Below, one piece after another: positions 44,924-54,697 of a DNA stretch of 64,000 nucleotides. The notes beneath the pieces are model-generated. The model was not told the origin of the DNA, searched no databases, and worked only from the letters and a program-made list of their open reading frames with translations. Source of the DNA: Fidelibacterota bacterium (GTDB taxonomy: Bacteria > Fidelibacterota > UBA2242 > JAFGTP01); NCBI GenBank assembly GCA_016934035.1, contig JAFGTP010000004.1:24059-88058 (forward strand), in the 5' to 3' direction. Position 1 is the stretch's first letter. Every line of letters begins with the position of its first letter. A program made the translations under genes and the position numbers.

Positions 44924-45952
44924 TTAGTTCAGTTCTCTTGAGGATTGGCGAATAACAAGTTCAGTTTGTAAAATGATTCGTTCTACATCCTGTAATTTAT
45001 TGGATTCAATATTTTTGATCAAAATTTCAGCTGCTTTTCGCCCGATTTCATGTTGCGGTGCTTTGATCGTGGTGAGTGGAATCGGAAAATATTTCGCATA
45101 AAAGATATCATCATTACCGATGATGGATATCTGCTCCGGAATTTTTATTTTCAGTTGGTTCAGCGATGTCATTACGGCAAGGGCCTGTTGATCGTTAAAA
45201 CAGACGATTGCAGTCGGATATTCACTTTCTTGGAGTTTTTCAAAATAGGCCTTTGATTTTTTCAGACATTCGTCATAATGGGAGCCAATGGAAACGATCA
45301 TATCCGGATGAAAAGCCAGCGTGCTTTCACTAAAGGCATGTCTGAAACCGTCAATTCGTTCCTGGGTATGAGAGGATCGTTCAGGCCCTGAAAAATGGAT
45401 TATCTTTTTATGGCCACTGTCAATGAGGTATTTGACCGCCTGTTTGATTGCATCCAGGTTGTCCACTGCGACCATATTGGCCTGTATTCCCTTGACATCT
45501 TCAAGCAAAACAAAAGGGTAATTCAGCATTTTCAGTTTAAATAGATGTTCAATCTCCGAAGTTCCTTCCAGTACAGGCGCAATAATAACGCCTTTGATAT
45601 CTTTTGTGGTGAACAGATGGGTGATTTTTTTCTCAAATTCATTGCTGTCCTGAGAGCTCGTTACCAAAACCGTGTAGCCTTTACTGTTGGCATATTCCTT
45701 GACCCCCGATGCGATACCAGTATAAAAGGGATATTCAATATCCTTCACGATAATTCCAATGCTTTTATCGTATTGTCCGGCTTTCAGATTTCTCGCCATA
45801 CCCTTTGGCCGAAAATGCAAATCTCTCATAATATCCAGTATATGGTCTCTGGTAGTGGCCTTCACTGTATTCTTACCGTTAATGACTGCGGAAACGGTGC
45901 CTTTGGAAACTCCGGCTTTTTTGGCGACATCTTCAATCGTAATTTTTTTCAT
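44924..45952 (-). CDS. LacI family transcriptional regulator
   Basis: 342 residues. The N-terminal helix-turn-helix (IEDVAKKAGVSKGTVSAVIN) and hinge (HFRPKGMARNLKAG) are followed by a periplasmic-binding-protein-like effector domain (IGIIVKDIEYPFYTGIASGV, VIIAPVLEGTSEIEHLF, FPIPLTTIKAPQHEIGRKAA). It should bind a sugar or sugar derivative. Divergent from GH115. Three TTRAATCG-type sites (44643, 45986, 46188) lie before the hybrid gene, before this gene itself and before GH115; they make it the likely controller of glucuronoxylan breakdown. A second candidate regulator of xylose genes is the Nudix-type protein at 39374. Confidence 0.95.
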   Translation of the reverse strand: MKKITIEDVAKKAGVSKGTVSAVINGKNTVKATTRDHILDIMRDLHFRPKGMARNLKAGQYDKSIGIIVKDIEYPFYTGIASGVKEYANSKGYTVLVTSSQDSNEFEKKITHLFTTKDIKGVIIAPVLEGTSEIEHLFKLKMLNYPFVLLEDVKGIQANMVAVDNLDAIKQAVKYLIDSGHKKIIHFSGPERSSHTQERIDGFRHAFSESTLAFHPDMIVSIGSHYDECLKKSKAYFEKLQESEYPTAIVCFNDQQALAVMTSLNQLKIKIPEQISIIGNDDIFYAKYFPIPLTTIKAPQHEIGRKAAEILIKNIESNKLQDVERIILQTELVIRQSSRELN

Positions 45953-45985
45953 CCAGTACCCTGTTTTTAATTTTTTATAAAAATA

Positions 45986-45999
45986 TTAAATCGGTTCAA
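45986..45999. promoter_or_regulatory. LacI-type operator before the regulator gene (site B)
   Basis: TTAAATCGGTTCAA, 34 bases upstream of the regulator start: probable autoregulation. It shares AATCGGTTCAA with site C. Confidence 0.65.
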
Positions 46000-46187
46000 A
46001 AAATTATAGCATTTTTTTTATTTTTTTATTTTCTTAATATTTTCAGAAGGAGAATACACCAATCATAATCGGCCTTCAATCAAACAAAATTAATTTTATT
46101 TTTAATCAGAAACAAATAAAAATTCCTTTTTCACTTTTTGCTGTTTCATTACTGCGGATAAAAAACAAATTTTTGATATTTGAATTT

Positions 46188-46201
46188 TTGAATCGGTTCA
46201 A
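46188..46201. promoter_or_regulatory. LacI-type operator before GH115 (site C)
   Basis: TTGAATCGGTTCAA, a 14-base palindrome with central CG (five of six arm positions match when C and G are the centre). It ends 80 bases upstream of the GH115 start codon. Confidence 0.7.
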
Positions 46202-46281
46202 TTAAATTCATTCAAAATTACTAAATCAAAAAATAATTATCAAAATCAACAATTTCAAAAAAATTCTGATAGGATAAAAAA

Positions 46282-49185
46282 ATGAAAACAAAAAAAACGC
46301 CTCTCTATCACCTTAAAAATCAAACCCTATCACTGCTCATTTTGCTGATGGGGCTGCCTTGCCAAAACATATTTGGGGCATCGCCACTGTTTTTAAAAAA
46401 TTATATTTCCGACAAAAAAACTGAGAACTCTTTTACTCTTGCCAAAAAAAATTCTATTCCCCCTGTTTATGCCTCTTCAAAAGAGCATTCCGGCGTCATG
46501 AGGGTCATCGGGCATTTTCGCGATGATGTCCAAAGGGTTACTGGAAAAATCCCGGACCTTGTATTAGATGGAAATCCCGAGGGCAACATCGTCCTGATCG
46601 GGACCCTCGGCAAAAACCACCTGATTGATGATCTGATATCCCAGGGTAAAATAAATTCAGACCTTTTGAAAGGCAAGCGCGAAACCTTTCTCATCCAGGT
46701 CGTCTCAAACCCTTTCCCGAATATCAACCAGGTATTGGTCATTGCTGGAAGTGACAAACGGGGGACCATTTACGGTATTTTTGACCTATCTGAAAAAATC
46801 GGCGTCTCGCCCTGGTATTTCTGGTCTGATGTGCCGGTCCAAACCAAATCCGAAATCTACATACAGCCTGGTACCTACACCCTGGGTGAACCGAAAGTAC
46901 GGTATCGGGGAATTTTTCTCAATGACGAAATGCCGGCGCTGGGGGGGTGGGCTGATGAGTTTTTCGGCGGCTTTACTGCCGGCTTCTACCAACATGTATT
47001 TGAACTGGTTATGCGACTCAAAGGTAATTTTCTCTGGCCGGCAATGTGGGGCCGCGCTTTTTACGATGATGATCCCAAAAACGCAGAACTGGCTGATGAG
47101 TACGGCATTGTCATCAGCACTTCCCATCATGAACCCATGATGCGTGCCCATGATGAATGGCGCCGCTATGGCACCGGTCCCTGGAATTATGAAAAAAATG
47201 CTTCGGAATTGCGCCGGTTTTGGCGAAATGGAATTGAACGCATGGGCGACCATGAAAGTGTTGTAACCCTGGCAATGCGTGGCGACGGAGACGAGCCCAT
47301 GAGTGAAGAGGCCAATGTGGCCCTATTGCAAACCATCGTCAAAGACCAGCGCGAAATTCTGGTTGAAGTCACCGGTCAACAAATCACTGATATTCCCCAG
47401 GTTTGGGCCCTTTATAAAGAAGTTCAGGATTATTACGACCGGGGAATGCGGGTCCCGGATGATGTGACCCTTTTGCTCTGTGATGACAACTGGGGCAATA
47501 TTCGCAAATTTCCACAGCGCCGGGAAGAACCACGGGCCGGTGGATACGGGATTTATTACCATGTAGATTATGTCGGTGGCCCACGTAATTACAAATGGCT
47601 GAACACCAGCCAGGTTTCCAGAATATGGGAGCAAATGCACCTGGCCTGGGCATACGGCGCTAACCAAATCTGGGTACTTAACGTCGGAGACCTGAAACCC
47701 ATGGAATTGCCCATCAGTTTTTTCCTGGATTATGCCTGGGACCCTTCAGCTCTCAATGCCGATCAATTGCCCAAATATACGGAATCCTGGGCCTGCCGGC
47801 AGTTCGGCCCCAAACACGCCACGGAAATCGCTCATATCCTGACCCAATACACGACCTACAATTCCCGTCGCAAACCGGAAATGCTGGAACCGAAAACCTA
47901 TTCGTTAACTCACTATCGCGAAGCCGAACAGATAGTTGAGAATTACAATCAATTATTGGAAAGTGCAAAAAAAATAAACCATGATATTCCTGGCCATCAG
48001 AAAGACGCCTTTTACCAGTTGGTACTCCATCCGGTAGCGGCCTGCGCCAATTTGAATGAACTAACCGTCACTGTTGCAAAAAATCATCTCTATGCCGAAC
48101 AAAAACGTGCTGCTGCCAATGATATGGCCGACCGGGCTATTAAGTTATTTGTTCAGGATTCACTGATAAGCTGGTATTATAACAATGAACTGGCTGGAGG
48201 TAAATGGCACCACATGATGGACCAGACCCATATCGGCTATACTTACTGGCAGCAGCCAGAAAAAAACGTCATGCCGGAAATAAAACGGATTCAAGTACCC
48301 CGTCAGGCCAATATGGGTGTGGCCGTGGAAGGTTCAGGGGAACACTGGCCCAAAGCCAGGAGCCAGGCCCGTCTACCAGAATTTGATGTTTTCCACAAAC
48401 AGATTTATTATATCGAAATTTTTAACCAGGGAAGCAGCCCCTTTCAATACAAAGCCCGGGCTTCTGAAAAATGGTTAAAAATTGACAATCCAAAAGGCAC
48501 AGTCAACAAACAAAAAAGAATCTTTGCGGAGGTGATCTGGAAGGATATTCCCCCAGGAGACCAGGAAGCCTTCATCACCCTGGCTGGCACAGGCCGAATA
48601 GTAAAAATATTATGCAAAATCAGCAATCCAAAAATCGAAAATGAAAATATTTGGAACTGCCATATCGAAGCCAACAACTATATTGCCATGGAAGCAAAGC
48701 AGTATCACAAAAAAGTTGAAACCGATGAAGTCAAATGGCAGGAGATTCCGGACCTCGGCAAAACAAAGTCCGCCATGCACATCCTGCCGGTCACAACCGA
48801 CCCACTGGAACCGGAATCGAATCATTCTCCCAACCTTCAGTACGCTCTTTACCTGAAAAGCACCGGTAAAGTTAAAATTACGGCTTACTTGTCACCCACC
48901 TTAAACTTCCACAACAGCCAGGGTCTCCGCTACGGTATTTCCCTGGATAACGAAAAACCGCAAATTCTAAATATGCACGCTGACCGGGATTTCCGGGACT
49001 GGGAAATATCTGTCGGTAATAATATTACCCTTTGTACTTCTGAACATGAAATCAGGAATCCCGGATTTCACACACTGAAATTCTGGGCCCTGGATCCTGG
49101 TGTGGTTTTACAAAAAATTGTTGTGGAAACCGGAAAAATCGGCCCCAGCTATCTGGGCCCGCAACCTCTGGTCAACCGGAAATAA
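46282..49185 (+). CDS. GH115 xylan alpha-1,2-glucuronidase
   Basis: 967 residues with a signal peptide (hydrophobic LSLLILLMGLPCQNIFGAS). It matches the GH115 family, which removes (4-O-methyl-)glucuronic acid from the backbone of intact glucuronoxylan. Typical stretches are VIAGSDKRGTIYGIFDLSEK, GVSPWYFWSDVPV, KVRYRGIFLNDEMPALGGWA, VMRLKGNFLWPAMWGRAFYD, VISTSHHEPMMRAHDEWRRY, VTLAMRGDGDEPMSE, LLLCDDNWGNIRKFP, GGYGIYYHVDYVGGPRNYKW and WVLNVGDLKPMELPISFFLD. A C-terminal beta domain (about 640-967) is complete. First gene of an operon with GH43 (3 bases on) and the UroD-like gene, under LacI-type site C. Confidence 0.93.
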   Translation: MKTKKTPLYHLKNQTLSLLILLMGLPCQNIFGASPLFLKNYISDKKTENSFTLAKKNSIPPVYASSKEHSGVMRVIGHFRDDVQRVTGKIPDLVLDGNPEGNIVLIGTLGKNHLIDDLISQGKINSDLLKGKRETFLIQVVSNPFPNINQVLVIAGSDKRGTIYGIFDLSEKIGVSPWYFWSDVPVQTKSEIYIQPGTYTLGEPKVRYRGIFLNDEMPALGGWADEFFGGFTAGFYQHVFELVMRLKGNFLWPAMWGRAFYDDDPKNAELADEYGIVISTSHHEPMMRAHDEWRRYGTGPWNYEKNASELRRFWRNGIERMGDHESVVTLAMRGDGDEPMSEEANVALLQTIVKDQREILVEVTGQQITDIPQVWALYKEVQDYYDRGMRVPDDVTLLLCDDNWGNIRKFPQRREEPRAGGYGIYYHVDYVGGPRNYKWLNTSQVSRIWEQMHLAWAYGANQIWVLNVGDLKPMELPISFFLDYAWDPSALNADQLPKYTESWACRQFGPKHATEIAHILTQYTTYNSRRKPEMLEPKTYSLTHYREAEQIVENYNQLLESAKKINHDIPGHQKDAFYQLVLHPVAACANLNELTVTVAKNHLYAEQKRAAANDMADRAIKLFVQDSLISWYYNNELAGGKWHHMMDQTHIGYTYWQQPEKNVMPEIKRIQVPRQANMGVAVEGSGEHWPKARSQARLPEFDVFHKQIYYIEIFNQGSSPFQYKARASEKWLKIDNPKGTVNKQKRIFAEVIWKDIPPGDQEAFITLAGTGRIVKILCKISNPKIENENIWNCHIEANNYIAMEAKQYHKKVETDEVKWQEIPDLGKTKSAMHILPVTTDPLEPESNHSPNLQYALYLKSTGKVKITAYLSPTLNFHNSQGLRYGISLDNEKPQILNMHADRDFRDWEISVGNNITLCTSEHEIRNPGFHTLKFWALDPGVVLQKIVVETGKIGPSYLGPQPLVNRK

Positions 49186-49188
49186 ACA

Positions 49189-50895
49189 ATGATTAATCAG
49201 CTGTATACATGGAAAAATTTTGGCCCGTTCATGTTCTTTTTAATTATGACACTGGGCAACTGCACCAGACCAGAGGCGGAAGTATGGATAGAACGGGAAT
49301 TTACCAATCCGATATTCGCCGGCTACTATCCGGACCCCAGTCTTTGCCAGGCCGGTGATGATTATTATCTGGTTCATTCTACCTTCTGCCATTTTCCCGG
49401 TATTCCGGTTTTTCACAGCAAAGACCTGATCGACTGGGAATTAATTGGCCACGTTCTGAACAGGCCGGACCAATATAACACCACAGGACTGGAAATCTCA
49501 CGGGGCATATTTGCTCCTGCAATCAGCTATCACAATGGAACTTTTTACATAGTCAATACTCTGGTGGATTGTGGCGGTAATTTTATAACCACTGCCCAAG
49601 ACCCTGCAGGTCCCTGGTCTGATCCGGTCTTATTGCCGGAAATCAACGGAATAGACCCATCCCTCTTTTTCGATGACAACGATAGTGCTTACATTGTTTA
49701 CAACAGCGATGCGCCGGACAACAGGCCCTTGTATTCGGGACATCGAACAATCCGTCTTTCAAAATTTAACATCAAAAATCTGAAGGTCACCAGCAAAAAT
49801 AAAATTCTCGTCAACGGCGGCGTCGATATTTCCCAAAAACCGGTCTGGATCGAAGGCCCTCATATTCTAAAAAAAGACTCCTGGTATTATCTCGTCGCAG
49901 CCGAAGGCGGCACCGGAGAAAATCATTCTCAGGTAGTTTTTCGCAGCAAAAAGGTAGACGGCCCATTCATTCCCTGGACTGAAAATCCGATTTTAACCCA
50001 GCGCCATCTGGACCCACACCGAAAAAATCCGATCACCTCAACCGGACATGCCGACCTCTTTACAGCACCCGATGGCAGTTGGTGGGCAGTCTTTCTGGGA
50101 TGCCGTCCCTATGAGGATAATCATTACAATACCGGCCGGGAAACCTTTATGGCACCGGTCCACTGGAATACAGACGGTTGGCCCGTCATCAATCCTGGCT
50201 ACGATGAAATCCAAAATACCTATACCATCAAGACAAAACCGCAGGGCAAATTACCCAAATACCGATACAGTGGTAATTTCACAGACATTGATGATTTCGA
50301 CGAACCTGAAATGAACCCCAATTGGATTCAATTACGCACACCGTCAGGAAAATGGCACCTGCTGGACGACGGTAAGCTGATTATTAACCTACGCCCCGAA
50401 ACTGCCGGTGAACTAAAAAACCCTTCATTCATCGCCCACCGCCAGCAACACATCAACAGCACAATCATCACAGCCATGAATTTTTCACCCAAAAATGAAA
50501 ATGAAAAAGCAGGCTTACTGGTTTTTCAAAACGCCCGTCATCATTATTTTCTCTGCAAAGCCCAAAATAAAGGATTTGATGAAGTACACCTGTATCAATC
50601 TTCAGCGGAAAGGAAGGGGCTTGTGCTACTGGCTTCGGTCAGATTAATGGAAAAGAATAAAGGTATCATCCTGAAAGTATCGAGTAGTAAAGAGGGATAT
50701 GGTTTCTATTACGGCAATGACAAAAACCATCTCAATGTTTTAGCAGAAAAAGTAGACGGTAAATTTCTCAGCACTAAAGTTGCTGGCGGTTTTGTGGGAG
50801 TCGTCAGCGGCATGTACGCCACTTCAACAGGTTTGGCCAGCAGCAATTCTGCAGCCTTTGACTGGTTCGAATACATGGGCCAGGATGATTTTTAA
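49189..50895 (+). CDS. GH43 beta-xylosidase / arabinofuranosidase lipoprotein
   Basis: 568 residues. The signal peptide ends in TLGNC (Cys 25), so it is a lipoprotein. The five-bladed GH43 propeller has the general base Asp49 in AGYYPDPSLCQAGDDYYLVH, the second acid Asp156 in EINGIDPSLFFDDND and the proton donor Glu222 in PVWIEGPHILKKDSWYYLV. The C-terminal concanavalin-like domain (about 365-568; GFYYGNDKNHLNVLAEKVDG, GGFVGVVSGMYATSTG) is the usual partner in the xylosidase subfamilies. It likely trims xylo-oligosaccharides or arabinose branches freed after GH115. It is 3 bases after GH115 and precedes the UroD-like gene. Confidence 0.92.
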   Translation: MINQLYTWKNFGPFMFFLIMTLGNCTRPEAEVWIEREFTNPIFAGYYPDPSLCQAGDDYYLVHSTFCHFPGIPVFHSKDLIDWELIGHVLNRPDQYNTTGLEISRGIFAPAISYHNGTFYIVNTLVDCGGNFITTAQDPAGPWSDPVLLPEINGIDPSLFFDDNDSAYIVYNSDAPDNRPLYSGHRTIRLSKFNIKNLKVTSKNKILVNGGVDISQKPVWIEGPHILKKDSWYYLVAAEGGTGENHSQVVFRSKKVDGPFIPWTENPILTQRHLDPHRKNPITSTGHADLFTAPDGSWWAVFLGCRPYEDNHYNTGRETFMAPVHWNTDGWPVINPGYDEIQNTYTIKTKPQGKLPKYRYSGNFTDIDDFDEPEMNPNWIQLRTPSGKWHLLDDGKLIINLRPETAGELKNPSFIAHRQQHINSTIITAMNFSPKNENEKAGLLVFQNARHHYFLCKAQNKGFDEVHLYQSSAERKGLVLLASVRLMEKNKGIILKVSSSKEGYGFYYGNDKNHLNVLAEKVDGKFLSTKVAGGFVGVVSGMYATSTGLASSNSAAFDWFEYMGQDDF

Positions 50896-50939
50896 TTCCC
50901 GCATTCACAGATGAATTCATAGGTAAGAAAGGATAAGAA

Positions 50940-51974
50940 ATGACTGATCAACAATGGGAAACACTGAAAAAAATTATTGAGGGTGAAAAACCGGACACAC
51001 TACCTGTCGGTTTTATTATCGATTGCCCCTGGCTACCAAACTGGGCTGGAATGAATATTTTGGATTATTTTTCCAATGACGAATTGTGGCTCAATGCCAA
51101 CCTGAAAGCCCTCAGGGATTTTCCCGAGGTGATTTTTTTGCCGGGATTTTGGTCTGAATTTGGAATGTGTACAGAACCATCTGCCTGGGGTGCAAAATGC
51201 ACCTTTCCCTCCAATGAATTTCCCCATGCTCATAAAATCCTCAACAGTATTGAAGACATCAAAAATCTGAAAGTGCCAAAAGTCACCACCGATGGATTGT
51301 TGCCCTTTGTGCTCAACCGGCTGAAATTGGCCCAGCCCAAAATCGAAGCTTCCGGTCATAAAATCCGCTTTGCAGTGGCCCGCGGCCCGTTGAATATTGC
51401 CAGTTTTTTAATGGGCACAACGGAAATGATGATGGCCCTGATGATGAACCCCGATGAAGTCGAAGAACTGGTCCTGAAAATCACACAATTTCTAAAGGAC
51501 TGGCTCACACTACAGATGGAAACCTTTCCCACTATTGACGGAATATTCCTCCTTGATGATATTATCGGCTTTGTAGGAGAACCGGAATTTTTAAGGTTCG
51601 GTTTTCCTTATTTCAAACAACTTTTTGATCTGGGTGTTTCAGTTAAATTTTTACACAACGATTCCAAATGTGAAGTATCCGCACCTCATCTCGCTAATAT
51701 GGGCGTCAATCTTTTCAATATGGGGTTCGACGTCCACTTCAATGATTTGAAAAAGTTGACTGAAAACAAAGTAACTCTGTTCGGAAACATTCCGCCCAGA
51801 GATGTGCTGGCAAGCGGTAATACCGAAGATGTTGAAAAAGTAACACGCAAAATGCTGGATTCTCTGGAAGATTTTTCCAGAATTGTCCTCTCCTGTGGCG
51901 GAGGTATGCCTCCGGGAGTGAAAAATGAAAATATTCAGGTCTTTATCGACACCGTCAAAAATTATAAAATTTAA
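50940..51974 (+). CDS. Uroporphyrinogen decarboxylase-like (MtaA/UroD-fold) protein
   Basis: 344 residues, without a signal peptide. It has the URO-D TIM-barrel pattern: RFAVARGPLNIASFLMGTTE, IDGIFLLDDIIGFVGEPEFL, VKFLHNDSKCEVSAPHLANM, VTLFGNIPPRDVLASGNTED and SRIVLSCGGGMPPGVKNENI. It is not a true HemE by context. In methylcobalamin:CoM methyltransferases of this superfamily zinc is held by HxC...C; here the sequence is HNDSKC, with His239 and Cys319 kept but Cys moved from +2 to +5, so methyl-transfer chemistry is unproven. Transcribed with GH115 and GH43 (AAAGGA ribosome-binding site). Its role in glycan breakdown is unknown; one idea is given in the findings. Confidence 0.88.
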   Translation: MTDQQWETLKKIIEGEKPDTLPVGFIIDCPWLPNWAGMNILDYFSNDELWLNANLKALRDFPEVIFLPGFWSEFGMCTEPSAWGAKCTFPSNEFPHAHKILNSIEDIKNLKVPKVTTDGLLPFVLNRLKLAQPKIEASGHKIRFAVARGPLNIASFLMGTTEMMMALMMNPDEVEELVLKITQFLKDWLTLQMETFPTIDGIFLLDDIIGFVGEPEFLRFGFPYFKQLFDLGVSVKFLHNDSKCEVSAPHLANMGVNLFNMGFDVHFNDLKKLTENKVTLFGNIPPRDVLASGNTEDVEKVTRKMLDSLEDFSRIVLSCGGGMPPGVKNENIQVFIDTVKNYKI

Positions 51975-52005
51975 AAAATTCCTCCTTTTGTTCTGTAGCA
52001 CAGCA

Positions 52006-52034
52006 AAAAAAGCAGTCTTTAGACTGCTTTTTTA
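52006..52034 (+). terminator. Rho-independent terminator of the GH115-GH43-UroD operon
   Basis: A perfect stem GCAGTC / GACTGC, extended by A/T pairs on both sides, with a TTTA loop and a T run. It lies about 30 bases after the UroD-like stop, so GH3 probably has its own promoter. Confidence 0.92.
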
Positions 52035-52108
52035 TTTCCTTTGACCTTAAAAACCATTGAAACAATGAATGCATTCACCTATCTTAAACAATATTTAATG
52101 AGGAAAAC

Positions 52109-54697
52109 ATGCTAAAAAACATACTTTCTGCGCTGATCATTACCGGGCTTGCTTTCGCCCAGACAAATTTTGAAAAACGGGCTGATGAACTGGTCAGTCA
52201 AATGACCCTGGAGGAAAAAATCGGAGAGATGGTTCATCAGGCTCACGGAATTCCAAGACTGGGAATTGATCCCTACAACTGGTGGAACGAATGCCTGCAC
52301 GGTGTTGCCAGAAACGGCATCGCAACCGTTTTTCCGCAGGCCATTGGCATTGCTGCCACTTGGAACCCAAACCTGGTTTTGGAAATGGCAGATATAATTT
52401 CTACCGAAGGCCGGGCCAAACACCATGAAGCTTTGCGAACCACAGGCAATATTCAGTACTCGGGCCTGACCTTCTGGTCTCCCAATATCAACATCTTCCG
52501 GGACCCACGCTGGGGACGGGGTCAAGAAACCTACGGTGAAGACCCCTATCTTACTGCTCAAATCGGGACTGCTTTTGTAAAAGGAATTCAGGGAGAAAAC
52601 CCACTGTATTACAAAGCCATAGCCACAGCAAAACACTTTGCCGTCCATAGCGGGCCGGAACCCGAGCGCCATCACTTTGACGCTAAAGTCTCCTCAAAAG
52701 ACCTTTTTGATACTTATCTGCCTGCTTTTGAAGCCCTGGTCCTAGAGGCGCGCGTTTATTCCGTCATGGGAGCCTACAACCGGCTGAACGGTGAAGCCTG
52801 TTGCGCCAGCAAGTACCTGCTTGAGGATATTCTTCGCAAAAAATGGGGGTTCAAAGGATATGTGGTTTCCGATTGTGGTGCCATCTGGGATATCTGGAGA
52901 TTTCACAAAATAGTACCCACATCCGAGGAAGCTGCCGCAATGTCGGTAAAAAGCGGTTGCGATCTGAATTGTGGTGGTGAGTATCATCATTTGATGAATG
53001 CCGTTAAAATCGATCTGGTCTCTGAAAAAGTAATCGACAAGACAGTCAGACGGCTCATGCTGGCAAGATTAAAACTCGGAATGTTCGATAATTCCGCTTC
53101 TGTCCCTTATACTCAAATACCCTATGCAATAAATGACTGTGCGGAACACAACACAGCTGCCCTGAAAGTGGCCCGGGAAAGTATAGTGCTGTTAAAAAAT
53201 GACGGAATTCTGCCATTAAATCCGCACCAAATAAAACAAATCGCAGTGGTCGGCCCCTACATCAATGATATTGAAATGCAGTATGGAAATTACAACGGCA
53301 CGGCTTCAAACCCGGTCAGTTATCTGGAAGGGCTAAAAAAATATGAAAATGAAAATCTGAAAATTGTTTCGGCTATCGGTGTCACAGAGCCGGAAGGTCT
53401 GCCTCAATATGAACCATTGACCACTGAAAATTTATTTTATGAAAAAAATGAAAAGGCCAGGGGGCTGAAAGCAGAATATTTCAATAGGCCTGATCTCTCA
53501 GGAAAACCTTATGCTGACCAAATAGAAACAGATTTTTCCCCTTATTATGATGTCAACGCACCCCTGGAAGGGATGGCGAAGGATTTCTTTTCAGTCCGAT
53601 GGACCGGCTATATCAAAGTCACTGAAACCGGCACCTATGAAATCGGTATCGAAACCGATGACAAAGGCAGACTGGAAATCAACGGCAACCCTATTGCTGA
53701 CAACTGGCAGGATTTTAAAATCAACACCTTCATATCATCGAAAATCCATCTGGAAGCCGACCGATATTATGCTTTCAAAATGGAATTTGGGGAAGAAGAG
53801 GGTTATGCCGGACTGCGGCTGAAATGGCGCCGTTTAAAAAACCAGGATCCCAGGGAATCAGAGCGTAATTTAACAGCAGCCCTGAATCTGGCCGAAAAAT
53901 CCGATGTCATTGTCGCCTGCTGCGGGATTTCACCACGTCTGGAAGGTGAAGAGATACGCGGCCTGAATATTGAGGGTTTTAACGGAGGTGACAGAACACA
54001 TTTAAAACTTCCGGAAAACCAGCGGAATTTTCTAAAAAAACTTCATGCCCTTGGCAAACCGGTCGTATTGGTACTTTCCGGAGGATGCGCCCTGGCAGTA
54101 AACTGGTCCAATGAAAACCTCAATGCGATCCTTCATGCCTGGTATCCCGGACAGCGGGGAGGCGACGCTCTGGCTGACGTCATCTTTGGACAATATAATC
54201 CGGCCGGTCGTCTGCCGGTGACTTTTTATAAATCCGTTACAGATTTACCACCTTTTGAGGACTATGCCATGAAAAACCGCACATATCGCTATTTTGATGG
54301 TGATGTACTCTATCCTTTCGGGCATGGATTGAGCTATACGACCTTTGACTATGAAAACCTGGGACTTTCCACGGAAAACCTTTCTGCCGGTGAAGAATTT
54401 GAAATAACCTTCAACCTGAAAAACAGCGGATTTGTGGATGGCGATGAAGTTGTTCAGGTCTATGTCACAAAAGATCAGTCTGAATTGTGGCGGGAAAATC
54501 TGCGTCTTGTCGGTTTTTGCAGAACCCATCTCAAAAAAGGTGAAAATAAAACTCTGTCTCTTTGTATCCATACAAAAAATTTTCGTACTTTCGATGAGTC
54601 CCTTGACGATTATACTGTGGAAAAAGGACTCTACCGGATTTTGGTAGGACAATCCTCGAAGGAAATCAGGCTGAGCACTGAGATTCATGTCCGGTAA
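52109..54697 (+). CDS. GH3 beta-xylosidase/beta-glucosidase with PA14 insert
   Basis: 862 residues with a signal peptide ending GLAFAQ. The GH3 N-terminal barrel has WWNECLHGVARNGIATVFPQ, SPNINIFRDPRWGRGQETYG, the KH pair in IATAKHFAVHSGPEPERHHF and nucleophile Asp255 in GYVVSDCGAIW. The C-terminal sandwich starts near VARESIVLLKNDGILPL, is interrupted by a PA14 domain (about 451-575; GLKAEYFNRPDLSGK, RWTGYIKVTETGTYEIGIE), resumes at VIVACCGISPRLEGEE, and ends in an FnIII-like domain (VVQVYVTKDQSELWRENLRL). The WNECLHGVAR motif is characteristic of the xylosidase branch of GH3, fitting the xylan context. A GAGGA site precedes the ATG. Confidence 0.95.
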   Translation: MLKNILSALIITGLAFAQTNFEKRADELVSQMTLEEKIGEMVHQAHGIPRLGIDPYNWWNECLHGVARNGIATVFPQAIGIAATWNPNLVLEMADIISTEGRAKHHEALRTTGNIQYSGLTFWSPNINIFRDPRWGRGQETYGEDPYLTAQIGTAFVKGIQGENPLYYKAIATAKHFAVHSGPEPERHHFDAKVSSKDLFDTYLPAFEALVLEARVYSVMGAYNRLNGEACCASKYLLEDILRKKWGFKGYVVSDCGAIWDIWRFHKIVPTSEEAAAMSVKSGCDLNCGGEYHHLMNAVKIDLVSEKVIDKTVRRLMLARLKLGMFDNSASVPYTQIPYAINDCAEHNTAALKVARESIVLLKNDGILPLNPHQIKQIAVVGPYINDIEMQYGNYNGTASNPVSYLEGLKKYENENLKIVSAIGVTEPEGLPQYEPLTTENLFYEKNEKARGLKAEYFNRPDLSGKPYADQIETDFSPYYDVNAPLEGMAKDFFSVRWTGYIKVTETGTYEIGIETDDKGRLEINGNPIADNWQDFKINTFISSKIHLEADRYYAFKMEFGEEEGYAGLRLKWRRLKNQDPRESERNLTAALNLAEKSDVIVACCGISPRLEGEEIRGLNIEGFNGGDRTHLKLPENQRNFLKKLHALGKPVVLVLSGGCALAVNWSNENLNAILHAWYPGQRGGDALADVIFGQYNPAGRLPVTFYKSVTDLPPFEDYAMKNRTYRYFDGDVLYPFGHGLSYTTFDYENLGLSTENLSAGEEFEITFNLKNSGFVDGDEVVQVYVTKDQSELWRENLRLVGFCRTHLKKGENKTLSLCIHTKNFRTFDESLDDYTVEKGLYRILVGQSSKEIRLSTEIHVR

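Larger units (their letters stand above)
45953..46281. promoter_or_regulatory. Divergent promoter region between the lacI-type gene and GH115
   Basis: About 329 AT-rich bases without a gene. It carries LacI-type sites B and C, one near each gene, and the AGGA ribosome-binding site of GH115. Nothing else is recognised. Confidence 0.6.
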
